NCBI GenBank assembly: GCA_035235625.1
Contig: CP141149.1
Coordinates: forward strand, 3,195,001-3,259,000
Length of the DNA stretch: 64,000 nt
Source: Saururus chinensis
Lineage: Eukaryota > Streptophyta > Magnoliopsida > Piperales > Saururaceae
Direction of reading: 5' to 3'
This document shows positions 34,819 through 46,149 of this stretch, in pieces. The notes beneath the pieces are model-generated. The model was given only the letters and a program-made list of their open reading frames with translations. It was not told where the DNA came from and did no database searches. Numbering within the stretch: the stretch's first letter is position 1; each line of letters starts with the position of its first letter. Made by a program: the position numbers and the translations under genes.

Positions 34819-36481
34819 CTAAAAGTCCATCCACATCTCCCAAAAGTTCCAAACAACATCGCCAAGCTCCTGTAGCCACTGCACTCCTAACACAACGTCT
34901 GCCCCTTTGGTAGGTAATAGGAAGAGATCAGTGACGAAGGAGTGGCCCTGTATAGACAAAGTGATCTGCGCACACACCCCATTGCTCTGGAGGTGCTTGC
35001 CATACCCAATTAGTATGTCAAAAGGTTTGGAGTCCGATACGAAACAACCAAGTCTGTGGGCGACCTTGTCATTAATAAAATTGTGAGTAGAACCACTATC
35101 GATCAGGATAGCAACTTGTTGGCATTTGAGGAACCCTTGGACATGCATCGTGCGAGGCATAAAGGCCCTGGAAAATGCATGCACTGATATCTCCGGTAAG
35201 AGCTTGTCCATTGCAGATGAGGCCGGGCCATCGGAACCTTCTTCCCCGTCGTCAATCTCTTCCACCAAAAGGCTGCCCTTAATAGAACAGCGGTGCCCGG
35301 GCACAAATTTCTTGTCACAGCGGAAGCATAACCCCTTCGAACGACGTTCCTCCATTTGAGCCAGGGTTAGACGTCGTACAATCAGACCTGCAGGAGCGGG
35401 TAGCTGGTTGGGCCAGCCAGGGGCAGCACTGCTGGGGAGCATAGACAAAGGAGTGGCGCTAGTAACAGAGCGGCCCAATGGTCCAAAGCCGCCCCCCTCT
35501 GCGCTGTCTGGTCAGTTTCTCCTCTTCGATGAGAGCGTGTCGCACTATGTCCCACATGTTGGTGCACAGAAAAGTGTTGCATTTCTTTTGAAATTTCGGG
35601 CTTGAGGCCACACTTGAAGGTACCCACCAAGGCGGCCACCGGCCAATCAGGCAGCCAATTGGCCACCTTCATGAATTTAGTGTAGTATGCCCGGACGGTG
35701 GTAGTCTGGCACAGGGATGACAACATCTCATTAAAATCCTGGAACTCATTAGGTCCAAACTGAACACAGAGTTCATCGAAAAAGGTCGCCCATGTAGGGT
35801 AGCGTACCTCTTTCTCAAAGCTCTGGAACCATACATATGCGTCACTATCAAGGTGGAAGGCTGCGATGCGCAAGTGCTCAACCTCTGAATTAGTGCCTTG
35901 GTAGGCAAAAAAATTTTCAGCCTTATACAACCACTCCACTGAATCGTCATCCCCATTGTAGCGAGCCAGACGAGGTTCAGCACCCGCTCGTTGGCCCCCA
36001 CCATGCCAAGGAAACTCGTCCCACTCCTCTTCAGCGTCCTAGAAGTGGTTAGGATGCGGCTGCATCATAGGTGCATTTTCACGAACACCTGGCGCGCCTC
36101 GCATGTCCCAGGTTTGGCGTCTCCGTCCTAGCGCTGATTGGCCAGCGCCATAGCATGCAGGATAGGGCAGCCCTCCTATGTTGACGCCAGTTGGCACTGG
36201 GGGTGTGGGGAGGGTTGGCTCCGGAGGCTGCGAGGGCTCGCCCTTCTCCGGAGTAACAGCGGCTGGTGCAGGAAGAACAAGCATGATGCGCGCTGCCAGG
36301 GCGTCCTGCGTACCTTCACGCTTGCGAGGTCTACAGTAAGGGCTTGCACCACTATGAGGATCTCTGACAGCTTGGCATTTTTGACAGTGGAATGGGCCTG
36401 CGGGCTGTCTGCTGAGGATGGTGCTGGTGCCTCCTTCTCAGAAGATGCCTTCTTCACAACAACCTGTTTGCCTCGAGCCAT
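34819..36481 (-). pseudogene. element A gag and protease, frameshifted
   Basis: The likely start is the ATG at 36481 (MARGKQVVVKK), 18 bases inside the primer site and shared with element C. Gag core words EWLYKAENFFAYQGT and WFQSFEKEVRYPTW lie near 35930-35800. A CCHC-like knuckle CFRCDKKFVPGHRC is at about 35290-35331, and the aspartic protease word DSGSTHNF at about 35080-35103, followed by VVLGVQWLQELG. Frame changes lie near 36290, 36040, 35560 and 35400. Confidence 0.85.
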
Positions 36482-36498
36482 GGCCAGGGATCGCAATT

Positions 36499-36510
36499 GC
36501 TCCGATACCA
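36499..36510 (-). promoter_or_regulatory. primer binding site of element A
   Basis: Minus strand TGGTATCGGAGC, one base from the 5' LTR. It differs at one position from TGGTATCAGAGC, the complement of the 3' end of plant initiator methionine tRNA. Confidence 0.85.
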
Positions 36511-36511
36511 A

Positions 36512-36850
36512 TGATATGCCCGATGCAAACACGATCGGTATCTGGGAGAATCGCGCAGGGAAAGGGGAGAAGTATTAAAGAAAGGGGAGAAACTGAAAAT
36601 CACAATTTGCATAAACTGGAAACAAGAGTCAAGGCCGCCCCATATAGGAGACGACCCTCCTAGGGAACCGGACCAGCTGAACCAACCCGGCCTGGTTCAT
36701 ACAATATAATCCAATTAGTGGGTCAGCTATCCCAGGCAACTAACTAAACCAATAAGTACAATAATAAAAGACTAGAATAACAATTAAATAGTTCAATGCA
36801 ATAAAGTAATAAAAAGAGAGTTTGAGCATCGTGCACAATCGTGGACAACA
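36512..36850 (-). mobile_element. element A 5' LTR
   Basis: TGATATGCCC...GTGGACAACA on the plus strand. Followed at 36851-36855 by ggagg, the right target duplication, and then by integrase coding sequence of element B. Confidence 0.9.
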
Positions 36851-38161
36851 GGAGGACACCCATACAACACCTCAAAAGGAGTGAACCCTATGCTTGTGTG
36901 AAAGGTGGTGGTATATGACCATTCCGCCTATGGAAGAAGATGGAGCCACCTGCGTGGCTGAGTCATGGTGAAGCACTGTAGGTATACTATTCGAGGCAGT
37001 GGTTCACCACCTCATTCTATCCATCCATCTGCAGATGATATATAGTGCTCATGTGAAGAGTAGTGCCCTGGAGTGCAAAGAACTCTTGCCAAAACTAAAA
37101 GAAAAATACTCAGTCACGATTGGACACAATAGTACGTGGCATGCCATGTAGCTTAGCAACCTCTCGTACATAAAACTCAGCCATAGTTTTTGGGGTGAAG
37201 GGGTGCCCAAGGGCGCAGAAATGCGCCTACTTAGACAACTGATCCACCACCACAAGAATCACTGACTTGCCTTCCACCAAGGGCAAAGCCTCCAAAAAAT
37301 CCATCGAAACATCCACCCAAACCTTGTCGGGAATGGGTACTAGCTGAAGTAATCTGGTTGGGGACGTCGTGGTGGCCTTTGCTTGTTGGCATACATCACA
37401 AGTGGTGACATAATTCTAAATAGCCCATCGGATGCCCTACCATAGGCAACTCGGCTGATCCTCTTATAAGTGCGGAACACCCCTTCATAGCCAAAAAATG
37501 GTGTGTCATGGAAGTGAGAGAGGATACGCCGGCAAAGGTCCTTGAAATCTGATACCCAGAGGCGGTCCTTCCAGAATGGAAGGTTATCATGACAAACAAA
37601 GAAAGGGTAGTCGGTAGGGTCTTCCTGGAGACATGCAATCAGTGACTTAGTTGAAGGATCAGCCCCATATGCTCTCTGTAACTCAGCAATGAAGGGGCAG
37701 GAAGGGGTAGATAAAGCTATGCAGGAGCCAGAGGTAGAGATGCTAGAGAGGGCATCAGCAACAGGTTGTCTGCCCTTTTCTTATATACCACCTCATAGTC
37801 ATAGCCCAACAGTTTACTCACCCACCTTTTTCGTGATGGAGTGGAAACCCATTGTTCACAGAAGTACTTCAAAGACTGATGATTAGTGCATATAGTGAAG
37901 TAGCGGCCGAGCAAGTAAGGTCTCTATTTATCGACAACTAGGACTATGACAAGCATCTCCTTCTCATAGATAGAGAGTGATAAGGAAACATCCTACCAAG
38001 GCTTTGTTGAAAAATGCAATAGGCCGCTCATCCTGCAATAGCACCGCACCAATGCCAGCTTCTGAAGCATTTGTTTTAGCTACAAAAGAGCGGCTAAAAT
38101 CCAATATAATGAGGATGGGAGCAAAGGCCATGGATTGCTTCAGCGTGTCAATGGCTGCTTG
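36851..38161 (-). pseudogene. gypsy B RNase H and integrase, decayed
   Basis: Minus-strand order: RNase H words SLKYFCEQWVSTPS and WVSKLLGYDYEVVYKK (37914-37717), the integrase zinc region (37640-37400), the core MDFLEALPLV-type region near 37300, and the domain leading to HPFTPKTMAEF and MPRTIV near 37130. Multiple stops and frame changes. At 36851 it joins the part at 30135 once element A is taken out. The upstream RT lies beyond solo LTR F2. Confidence 0.75.
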
Positions 38162-38572
38162 GGTAAGATCCCTCGTTTTGAACTGGTTTATTTTAACGAT
38201 TATTTATCGGTTATCTTATGGTTTAAGCGTTTTCTAATTAAATTCGGCGATTTTCAAAAATAAATAGGTTTCTGAAGGTTCTAATCAAAACCAACTTCAC
38301 AATTATTAGTTTTAAGTGATTTTGGGGTTTTTCTAATTTTTCACTAAATTTCTAAAAATTAGGGTTTGGTGGGACCCTTTGTGGGCCCCACTGTGAAAAT
38401 TGGGGTTTTTTGACCAAAATGCCTCAGACATCAACAGAAGACTCTATAAAAAATTTTAGAATTTTTCTAGACCTAATTTTGGGTTAAATTGCCAAATTTC
38501 CTAATTTTAGTTAAAAATTCTATTTCTACCGCACATTTCATTTAGGAATAGCCAAACCCCTCCTATAAAAGG

Positions 38573-38582
38573 AAAGGGTTGT
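38573..38582 (+). promoter_or_regulatory. TATA box of solo LTR F2
   Basis: CTATAAAAGG, a canonical core promoter word about 410 bases from the LTR start. Confidence 0.55.
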
Positions 38583-40309
38583 GTCATTTCTCATTTGGGA
38601 ATAGGCTTAGCCAGGAAATTTGGAGCCTAATCCCTGATTAGGCCCAGAATGGAAACAATTAGAGGTATGTTTAGCTGAATCTTTGCTTAATCTTTAGGTT
38701 TTTCTTAAACTCTTCTTAATCTTGACTTCCTCCATCATTTCAATCCATTTTGAAAGCACAAAACTATTGTTTTACCTCTCTTCTCCAAGCCTTAATCTTC
38801 AAAATCTCATTTTTAGGCTTCTAAAACCCTAGATCTAATGTTTACTTTTGATTTTTCAAAGCTAAATCGAGATAGTTGTATGTTAACTTAAAATCGTATT
38901 TTTGGAAGGTGTTAGAGGAGATTGAAGGTTCATTCTGACCCAAATCAATAAGGAAAGGTAATGGGTTCTTTAAATCTCAGCTTTTGGTGGTAAAAATCTC
39001 ATTTTTCATGATTTTATTTGAATGGGATTTGCTTGATTAGGACTCTAATGGTGGGTTTAATAAATGCTAATCTTTTTCTTCAATTTCTTAGGGTTTTGTT
39101 TTAGAATAGTTTAGATTAGTATTTCTGGAAGGTTTGATGAGTTTTTGGTGATGTTTGATACTATGGATGATGATTTAAAAGTGTTTTCATGGTGTTTCAG
39201 TTTTGATTTTCGAAATAAAGAAGAAGGTCAAAATTGCTTTGTTGGTGTTCGAATGGCCTGCAAGGGCGATTGATCAGAAACACTACATTTTTAGTAGATT
39301 TTTAGTTTAGCCAATCTAATAGTCTTGATGGGCAATCGAAAGCCTACATGGCAATTTTTACTATTTTTGAAACTTATGCACATTTAATGTTTTACTCTAT
39401 TTGATGATTCTAATGGTTTTGGGAGGTATGTTATGATGAAAGTAGGCTATTGGAGGTGTAGAATTGTTGATGAAAGTTTATGGAATGTGTTTAAGTGTGT
39501 TCATGTGGTATTATATTATGTTGAACATTATGCATATTGATATCAAGTACCTTGAACTTTTGAATGTTGGAATTCTTATGATTAGAATATGTTTCCAGCA
39601 GGTATATTATATGATGAATGATGAGATGTGTTCTCTTATAATGAGGATGGTTTACGGGTAATTTATGTGATCATGTTTGTGGGAGTGAACGTTCGATTTC
39701 ACATGGATGGATTTAAGTTTTATGGTGGATTTCACTTTGATTTCAGTTTGGAATCATTGTTTTGAATGTGTTTAAGCATACATATATTGTTTTATGAGTT
39801 TATGTCAAGCATTGGACACGTACTTAGAATATGCTTGAATACACACACGTATGGGGAATCTACTATGAGATTATAGTTAATTATGCTTTAATTATGATTT
39901 ATGAGGAGACTAATTGGGATAACTTTCCATGTGTTGGAACCCATGTAGAGTTTTGCTCATGGATGTATCATGATATCATGCATCATGTATGGGACTTCAT
40001 GAATGAGATTTTACCAATTTTTAACCGGAATTGATCAATTGTACACAATGATTGAGATTGCATGTCGGATTAATTGGTCGGTGAATTAATCGGAACTTGG
40101 TCAGTCTAAAAGGACATGTCCTCGATTTAAGTTCCTGTGTGGAACATGTATACTCCCCGGGTTGAGTTGGGTCAAATTGAGTTATGTGGGAACGAGTTGA
40201 GTACTTGTCTTGCAGATGAGATTAGTTGTTGAGATTATTTGGACCCTAAGAATCCAGCTGGTTTGTCCAAGTGCACTGGCTTACTAGGCATTGTTACCTG
40301 GTCTTGACA

Positions 40310-40495
40310 AGCAGGGTTGCCCAAGAGTTTAGGTTTGATGGGCAGGAGTTGCTAGAAGGCTTTGGCCTTAAGGAGTATGGGTTGCTCAAAGGCGTTGGCC
40401 TTGAGGAGCAGGGGTTTCTCACAGGCATTGGCCTTGAGGAGCATGTCTATTTGGTATGGGTTTGCTCGAGGGCTTCGGCCTTGAAGAGCAGGTTT
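40310..40495 (+). repeat. tandem repeat, about 40-45 bp unit, in F2
   Basis: Roughly four units containing ggccttgaggagca and gggtttgctcgagg-like words. The leucine/glycine-rich frames across it follow the repeat. Confidence 0.6.
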
Positions 40496-40589
40496 ATTTT
40501 GTCTGTGTGTGGACTTGTATGTTAGACTAGTGTGTGTGAGACACTTATACATGCATGATGAATGACAATGTTAATGCATGATCTGATTT

Positions 40590-40930
40590 GTATGTTAGAG
40601 ATACATCTCATGCAGGTTTATATAATGTTGATACATGATCTGAAATGTATGTTAGAGATACATCTCATGCAGGTTTATGTAATATGAATGCATGTTTAGG
40701 AAGTGTGTGAGCGAGACACTATTATGCAGGTTTATGTGATATGAATGCATGATCAGGAAGTGTGTGAACGAGACACTATTATGCAGGTTTATGTGATATG
40801 AATGTATGATCAAAAAATGTGTGGATAAGACACTATTATGCAGGTTTATGTGATATGAATGCATGATCAGAAAGTGTGTAAATGAGACACTATTATGTAG
40901 GTTTATGTGATATGGTTGAATGATCAGAAA
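40590..40930 (+). repeat. 66-bp tandem array in F2
   Basis: Five to six units of gcaggtttatgtgatatgaa, then tgcatgatcaggaagtgtgt, then a gagacactattat word. The same array appears inverted in F1 and F3, so it is an ancestral part of the LTR. Confidence 0.85.
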
Positions 40931-41712
40931 AGGGTGTGAAAGACACTGCTTATGAGATTTATGGGATTATCATGTTTGATTTGAGTAGATATAAACAAAT
41001 ACCTATGTGGGATGCATGTTAGGTTACAACTTGAATATTTATGACTTGACTTGATAGGTATGTCTTATGCAAGCTAGTTCTTATGCTTATGGTTAAATAG
41101 GGGTTTTATCTAGTAAATGATCAGAAAGTGGTATAACTTGTTGATTTTGGATTTGAATTGCTACATTGTCATGCCGTCGTGTTTTTTGATTATTATAGTT
41201 GTATTCAAACCATTATTGAGTTTTATACTCACACCACTTTCCTTGTTTTGTTTTTGGGCTGCATGGCATGACTTGCAGTCGGATAGGATCCTCTGTATGA
41301 GGAGAGCATGGGAAGATCTTGGGAGTAAGAGTGGAGGCCACTAGATTATGTATCTCTCTCTGATTATTTCGTTATGATGTTAGAACCCTTGTGGAGTGGT
41401 TCTTATTTCAGACTTGTGATATATTTTATCTTAGGATTTGTCTGAGACCTTGTTTTGAGCCAAGTGTGTTCGCTATGGATTATTAGTATGTGGGTTTGAG
41501 ATTTGTGGTTTAATTTGGAGTATAAGTAACCCTTTTGGTTTTACCTATTTACTCTTTCTCAAAGTAGTGCGCAACTCCGTTAATTAGACTACCCATGGTA
41601 AGACATAAATCTTTCACCATTTCTTTAACAATTTTCAATATCATCGCCCCCATGCGCTGGACCGGCCCTTGGACCGGGTTTGGCTCGGGTCGGGCAGTGC
41701 TGGGGCATGACA

Positions 41713-42530
41713 GCTTGGGCAACCTCCATCCAAGTGAAACCACCCTTCTTGAGGAGCTCTGTGAGGAGGCAGGCGATCACTCCATATTGGCTGACAAAAT
41801 GTCGGTAGTATCTAGTGAGGCCCAAGAAACCTCTAAGTGCTCAAACACAGGTCGGCATCAGCCAAGAGAGCATGACATATACCTTAGAAGGGTTGGTGGT
41901 GACCCCATCCCGAGAGATAATGTAGCCAAGATAGTTGGTCTGTGGGTTGCCAAAAGAGCACTTTGAACATTTATGAAATAAGGAATTAGCTCTCAGAATG
42001 GAGAAGACAGACCTTAGGTGCTGCAAATGTTCTGCTCTGATTTGCTGTAGACAAGTATGTCATCGAAGAAAACCATAATGAAGTGATGAAGAAATGGCCT
42101 GAAGAGATCACTCATAAGTCTCTGAAAGGTGGAGGGGGCGTTAGTGATCCCAAATGGCATAACAAGGAACTCGAAATAGCCATCGAGAGTGTGGAAGACT
42201 GTCTTATGAACGTCAGTTGGCTGCATCTAGATTTGATGATAACCCAAACGGAGATTCAGTTTGCTGAAAATCATCGAGCAAGCCAACTCACCAAGAAACT
42301 TCTCAATCATCAGAATAGGGTACTTGTCCTTGACGATGATGGCATTCAAGGCTCTGTAGTCAACGCAAAAATGCCAAGTGCCATCCTTCGTGCGAACCTG
42401 CAGTACAGGAGAGAAGGAACTCATGCTGGGATGTATGATGTCGGACTATAGCATATCTGCAACTAGCCACTCTATCTCCGCCTTCTAGATGTGGGGGTAG
42501 CGGTAAGGACAGACATTGGCACACTTCTTC
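41713..42530 (-). pseudogene. gypsy B reverse transcriptase, decayed
   Basis: Contains KDGTWHFCVDYRALNAIIVKD (42410-42340), [28 protein letters not shown], an intact FFDDILVYS active site (Asp codons at 42059-42064), SKCSFGNPQTNYLGYIIS and [14 protein letters not shown]. Stops and frame shifts near 42420, 42226, 42030 and 41840 kill it. The protease that should precede it is missing. Confidence 0.85.
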
Positions 42531-43353
42531 GACCTCTTCCACCAATGGACTGCGCATGACCGAGCAGTGATGTTCGGGTACAAACTTCTCATCACACTTA
42601 AAGCACAACCTCTTGGATCGACGTTCCTCCATTTGGGCCAGCGTGAGGAGAAGAACGAGCTGATCGGCTGGGGAAGCCGACTAACCAGGGTGGCTCAGGG
42701 ATGCGCTTCCGACCATGATGAGAAGAGGGTTAGTGCCAAGAGGGGCCCGTGGGGAGGGTCCTAGCTAACCCCCGCTTTGCTGTTAGGCTAGTTTCTCCTC
42801 CTCAATTCATGCATGCCTCATGACTTCTTGCTTTGATGAGCATTCAAAATGACGCATCTCATCTGATATTTCTAGTTTGAGCCCTCTCTTGAATGTCCAC
42901 ACCAAGGCTTCCATCAGCCACTCGGGAAGATGGTTCACGATATTCATGAATTCCGTGTAATAATCCCTCACAGTGGTAGTTTGGCGCGGGGTGGATAGCA
43001 TCTCGTTGAAGTCTTGAAACAAGTTTGGGGCCGAACTGGATGCATAATTCGTTGGCAAATGCAGTCCAAGTGGGGTAACAAACCTCCTTCTCAAAGCATT
43101 GAAACCAAATAGAAGCATCACTGTCGAGTGGAAAGCGGCTATGCGTAACTGTTCAGCCTCGGAGTGTGTCCCTTGGTAGGAAAAGAATTTCTCCACCTTG
43201 TACAACTACTCCACTGGAGCCTCATCACCATTGTAATGTAGGAACTGTAGGTGGGCCAAGTAGGGCTTAGCTCCTCCCCATGGCCCCCCATGAGAGCTCG
43301 AATACTCCTCCGAGTTGTCCTCCATCTCCTGGAACAAATTTCTGGGTGGCGGC
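42531..43353 (-). pseudogene. gypsy B gag, truncated, lacking protease
   Basis: YKVEKFFSYQGTHSEAEQLR (43205) to the RQTTTVRDYYTEFMNIVNHL segment, then the knuckle LCFKCDEKFVPEHHC at about 42600. The knuckle is followed within about 20 codons by RT sequence. Comparison with element A shows about 0.8 kb, the whole protease, is deleted. The upstream gag continues at 44787 beyond solo LTR H3. Confidence 0.8.
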
Positions 43354-44786
43354 TGATAAGTATAAAATATATATCTATTTTATATGCCTTTTTATGTTAT
43401 TTTCTAGCATATATTAGGTTAATTTAGAGTTAGTTATAGTTTATTTAGATTAAGATAGATATTAGTACTTTAGTTTAATTATTAATAATTTTGTAGTTAT
43501 TAGTAGTTTAGATATGTATTTAAATCAAGTTGGAATTTTAATTATATTCTACATGTCTAAAATATGATATTTTATATTTTATAGGAAAAGTGCGCTTATC
43601 AAGGTACTTGGACGATGTTTAGAATAATTCAAAATAGTCTTGACATGCTTTAAAGTGATTTGGACAACTTTTTGGAGTTATAAACATGTTAGAAATTAAT
43701 ATGGACACGAAGAAAAACTTAATGAATAGGAAATTGGACTGTCCAGAAAAATTGTCCAGATTGTAGAAACAGTGTAGCCGTTTGAACAGGGCATTTGAAG
43801 TATCAAATGGGATAACGTGAATTCAAACAAAAACACAGTATAGGAGTTCGAACGGGCATGTAGGGCGTTCGAACGGGATAACACGCAATTTCCTTATTTG
43901 AGCCAATTTTGAATCCTTTTCATATAGAACTTCTTCTTGCGGATCTTATGCCTATAAAAAGACATATTTGGCTCAAAATTGAAGGCTGGCTAGTAGATTT
44001 TCTGAAGAGAAAAAGGAAGAAGAAGATGAAAGAGAACTCAAAGCTTTTAATGGAGATTCAAGTGTTTTCTTCTACTATGGAAGGCTAGACTTTTCTTTAA
44101 CTTAAGAGTTGATGTAGCTATAGAAAAGTTTTAATTTTTTTTCTTTTTAATTTAGATCTCAATTGTGAATGATGACAATTGTATGATAAAGATTTCCTTT
44201 TTAATGGAAGAGCTTTTAATGTTTATTCAAGTCTATGTTGATTTATTGTCTTGTAGATGATAGATTGATGTGGTTTTGATATTTTTATCGATTCTAATTT
44301 CTGCGATTTAGATGAGATGTTCATACAATAGTTTTAATGCTTAGATAATTAATGAATTGGATGAGTTATACTAAGATTACACGAGTCATGCCTATAGCTA
44401 GTTTATTGTAGATGATTCGTGCTATTGTCGAAGATAGTTCATGCCATGAATTTAATTAATGATTCTTTCTAACGTAATTCTAGCTTGTAGCTGAGAATAC
44501 TTGTTCATATTTAAACTAGATTTAGATTAAAAGTTAAGGAATTGTTATGGTTCTATAGTGGATTCAATTTCCTAAGTAATTTCCATTATATTAATCTCTT
44601 GCTTTTAAACTAGTTGATTCCTTTCTTTTGCTTAATTTAAGTTTAAGATCTTTCTAGTTTTTAATCAGCAAATTCCTCTTTAGATTTAGTAACAATTCAT
44701 CTGTCCCTGAGGTTCGACAACCCTTAAATACTTATCCTAGTACAATTACCTTGTACACTTGCAAAGGGTTTAATTATAAATGATCA
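43354..44786 (+). mobile_element. solo LTR H3
   Basis: Inverted relative to H1 and H2, 1433 bp, TGATAAG...TGATCA, with TATA word CCTATAAAAA at 43951-43960. Flanks gcggc and acgtc match at three of five positions, and the gag sequence of element B resumes on both sides. This supports a decayed target duplication. Confidence 0.75.
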
Positions 44787-44880
44787 ACGTCGCCATAGGA
44801 GCATTTCTTCTAACACCTGACGGCCCTCGCATATCCTAGCCTATGCATCCCCTTCATTGGGCAATTTAAGGGTGCCAAAG
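44787..44880 (-). pseudogene. gypsy B gag, N-terminal fragment
   Basis: The plus-strand words gcatttcttctaacacctg and cctcgcatatcc parallel 56620-56655 in element C. Similarity fades near 44880. The gag start, primer site and 5' LTR of element B are missing. Confidence 0.5.
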
Positions 44881-44980
44881 GGCACAAAGGGTCAGGGTGG
44901 GTGCACTTCTCTATCTACTAACGTCTAAGGGCCGGGACAACAGAGTTCTAGGGCTTGGGATGACTCCCCCTTCTCCCCGT

Positions 44981-45068
44981 TGAGAGAGAGAGAGGAGAGT
45001 GAGAGAGTGGAGAGGGAGGAGAGAGAGAGAGGTGAGAGAAGAAGAGGGGAGAGAGAGAGGAGAGAGGG
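44981..45068. repeat. (GA)n-rich tract
   Basis: Nearly pure purine sequence dominated by GA and GGA steps. A shorter version of 45383-45847. Confidence 0.85.
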
Positions 45069-45127
45069 GTAATTTTTATATTTTATTTATTTTATATTTT
45101 AATTTAAAAATTAATTAAAAAATAAAT

Positions 45128-45345
45128 AAGCATGTATTAGCGACGTATAGGCCTATACATCGCAAATACCCAGTGGTATTTGCGATGTATAGGCCTATAC
45201 ATTGCTAATACCACTGAGTATTAGTGACGTATAAGTCTAGGACTTATACGTCGCTAATACCTTAGAATATTAGCAACATATAGGCTTATACGTCACTAAT
45301 ACCCCTAGTTCTAGCGACGCATAATCTTATACGTTGCTAATAAGT
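45128..45345. repeat. ladder of five palindromes with gcgacgtata arms
   Basis: Five consecutive inverted repeats of about 30-45 bp, each with arms of the form tattagcgacgtata and its complement around a centre such as ggcc or ctag. Centres lie near 45152, 45194, 45240, 45285 and 45325. Typical of CACTA sub-terminal repeats, but unusually regular. Confidence 0.8.
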
Positions 45346-45382
45346 AATTATTTATTTTTTTAAATAATTTTTAAAAACAAAA

Positions 45383-45847
45383 TATAGATATAGAGGGAGG
45401 AGAGAGGGAGGAGATAGAGAAGAAAGAGGGGAGAGAGAGGAGAGAGGAGAGTGAGAGAGAGGGTTGAGAGGGTGAGGAGAGAGAGGGGTGAGAGAGTGGG
45501 TAGAGGGGGTGAGGAGAGAGAGAGGAGATGGAGAGAGAGGGGAGAGAGGAGAGAGATGAGAGAGAGAGGGTAGATAGGTTGAGGAGAGAGAGGGAAGAGA
45601 GAGTCGAGAGAGGAGAGGGAGAGAGAGGAGAGCGAGGGAGAGAGAGGAGAGAGAGGAGAGCGAGGGAGAGAGAGGAAAGAGAGAGGAGAGCGAGGGAGAG
45701 AGAGAGGAGAGGCAGAGGAGAGAGGAGAGGGAGAGGGAGAGGGAGAGAGAGAGAGTAGAGAAAGAGAGAGAGAGGAGAGAGGGAGAGGAGAGTGAGAGGA
45801 CAGAGGAGAGAGAGAAGATAGAGAGAAGGAGGAGAGAGGGAGAGTGT
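45383..45847. repeat. 460-bp purine tract, GA/GGA-rich
   Basis: Almost only A and G on the plus strand, with irregular gagagagagg and gagcgaggg units. The serine/leucine-only frames on the minus strand and arginine/glutamate-only frame on the plus strand are by-products, not genes. Confidence 0.95.
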
Positions 45848-46149
45848 TTTTGTGACACTTATTGATAAGCATCACAAAAATTATAATTAGTAACATTTAT
45901 TAAATGTTGCAAATATAATATTTACGACGTGCATTAAAATTGTCGTTAAAAGTATGGTTGTTGCGACGCTTCTCTCTCTCACTATCATTTGCAACACATT
46001 CTATGTGTTGTAAAATGAAAAAGGCGCGCACCCAATTCTTGCACGTGTGCCTTCTCAAAATTTTCCGTGTGGGGGGAAATGTTTCCCCCGCGTGAGTGAA
46101 TTTTTGCCCACAAGGGCGATTTTGACTTGCGCGGGCCATTATATAATCT

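Larger units (their letters stand above)
30136..36850 (-). mobile_element. complete Ty3/gypsy chromovirus, element A (Reina-like)
   Basis: Structurally complete: two LTRs (338 and 339 bp), 5-bp duplication ggagg on both sides, tRNA primer site beside the 5' LTR, then gag, protease, RT, RNase H, integrase and chromodomain in Ty3 order on the minus strand. It sits inside element B and is split by solo LTR H2 (32946-34311). Protease and chromodomain words (DSGSTHNF, VVLGVQWL, PAWSPCGQG) suggest the Reina group of plant chromoviruses. Hand comparison of the LTRs gives roughly 20-25 differences, so the insertion is not recent. Frameshifts, stops and a changed RT active site make it non-functional. 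Confidence 0.9.
38162..41712 (+). mobile_element. solo LTR F2, about 3.55 kb
   Basis: Bounded by a perfect 5-bp duplication gcttg (38157-38161 and 41713-41717) inside the RT-RNase H region of element B. Starts GGTAAGATCCC, probably a decayed TG start, and ends GGGGCATGACA. A clear TATA box CTATAAAAGG at 38573-38582 gives plus orientation. It contains the 66-bp tandem array and no coding region, primer site or second LTR, so a solo LTR is the best reading. F1 and F3 are other copies. Confidence 0.75.

Noticed and set aside
36039-36663. Plus-strand frames opposite gag of element A
   Set aside because: Antisense shadows of the gag coding strand. The minus strand carries the family words.
40590-40930. 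CRISPR-like regular repeats
   Set aside because: Contiguous degenerate tandem units without unique spacers, inside a plant LTR.
45352-45896. Minus-strand frames of 168-178 codons made of serine, leucine and proline
   Set aside because: Pure by-product of the GA-rich tract. No methionine context, no domain, and overlapping frames are equally open.
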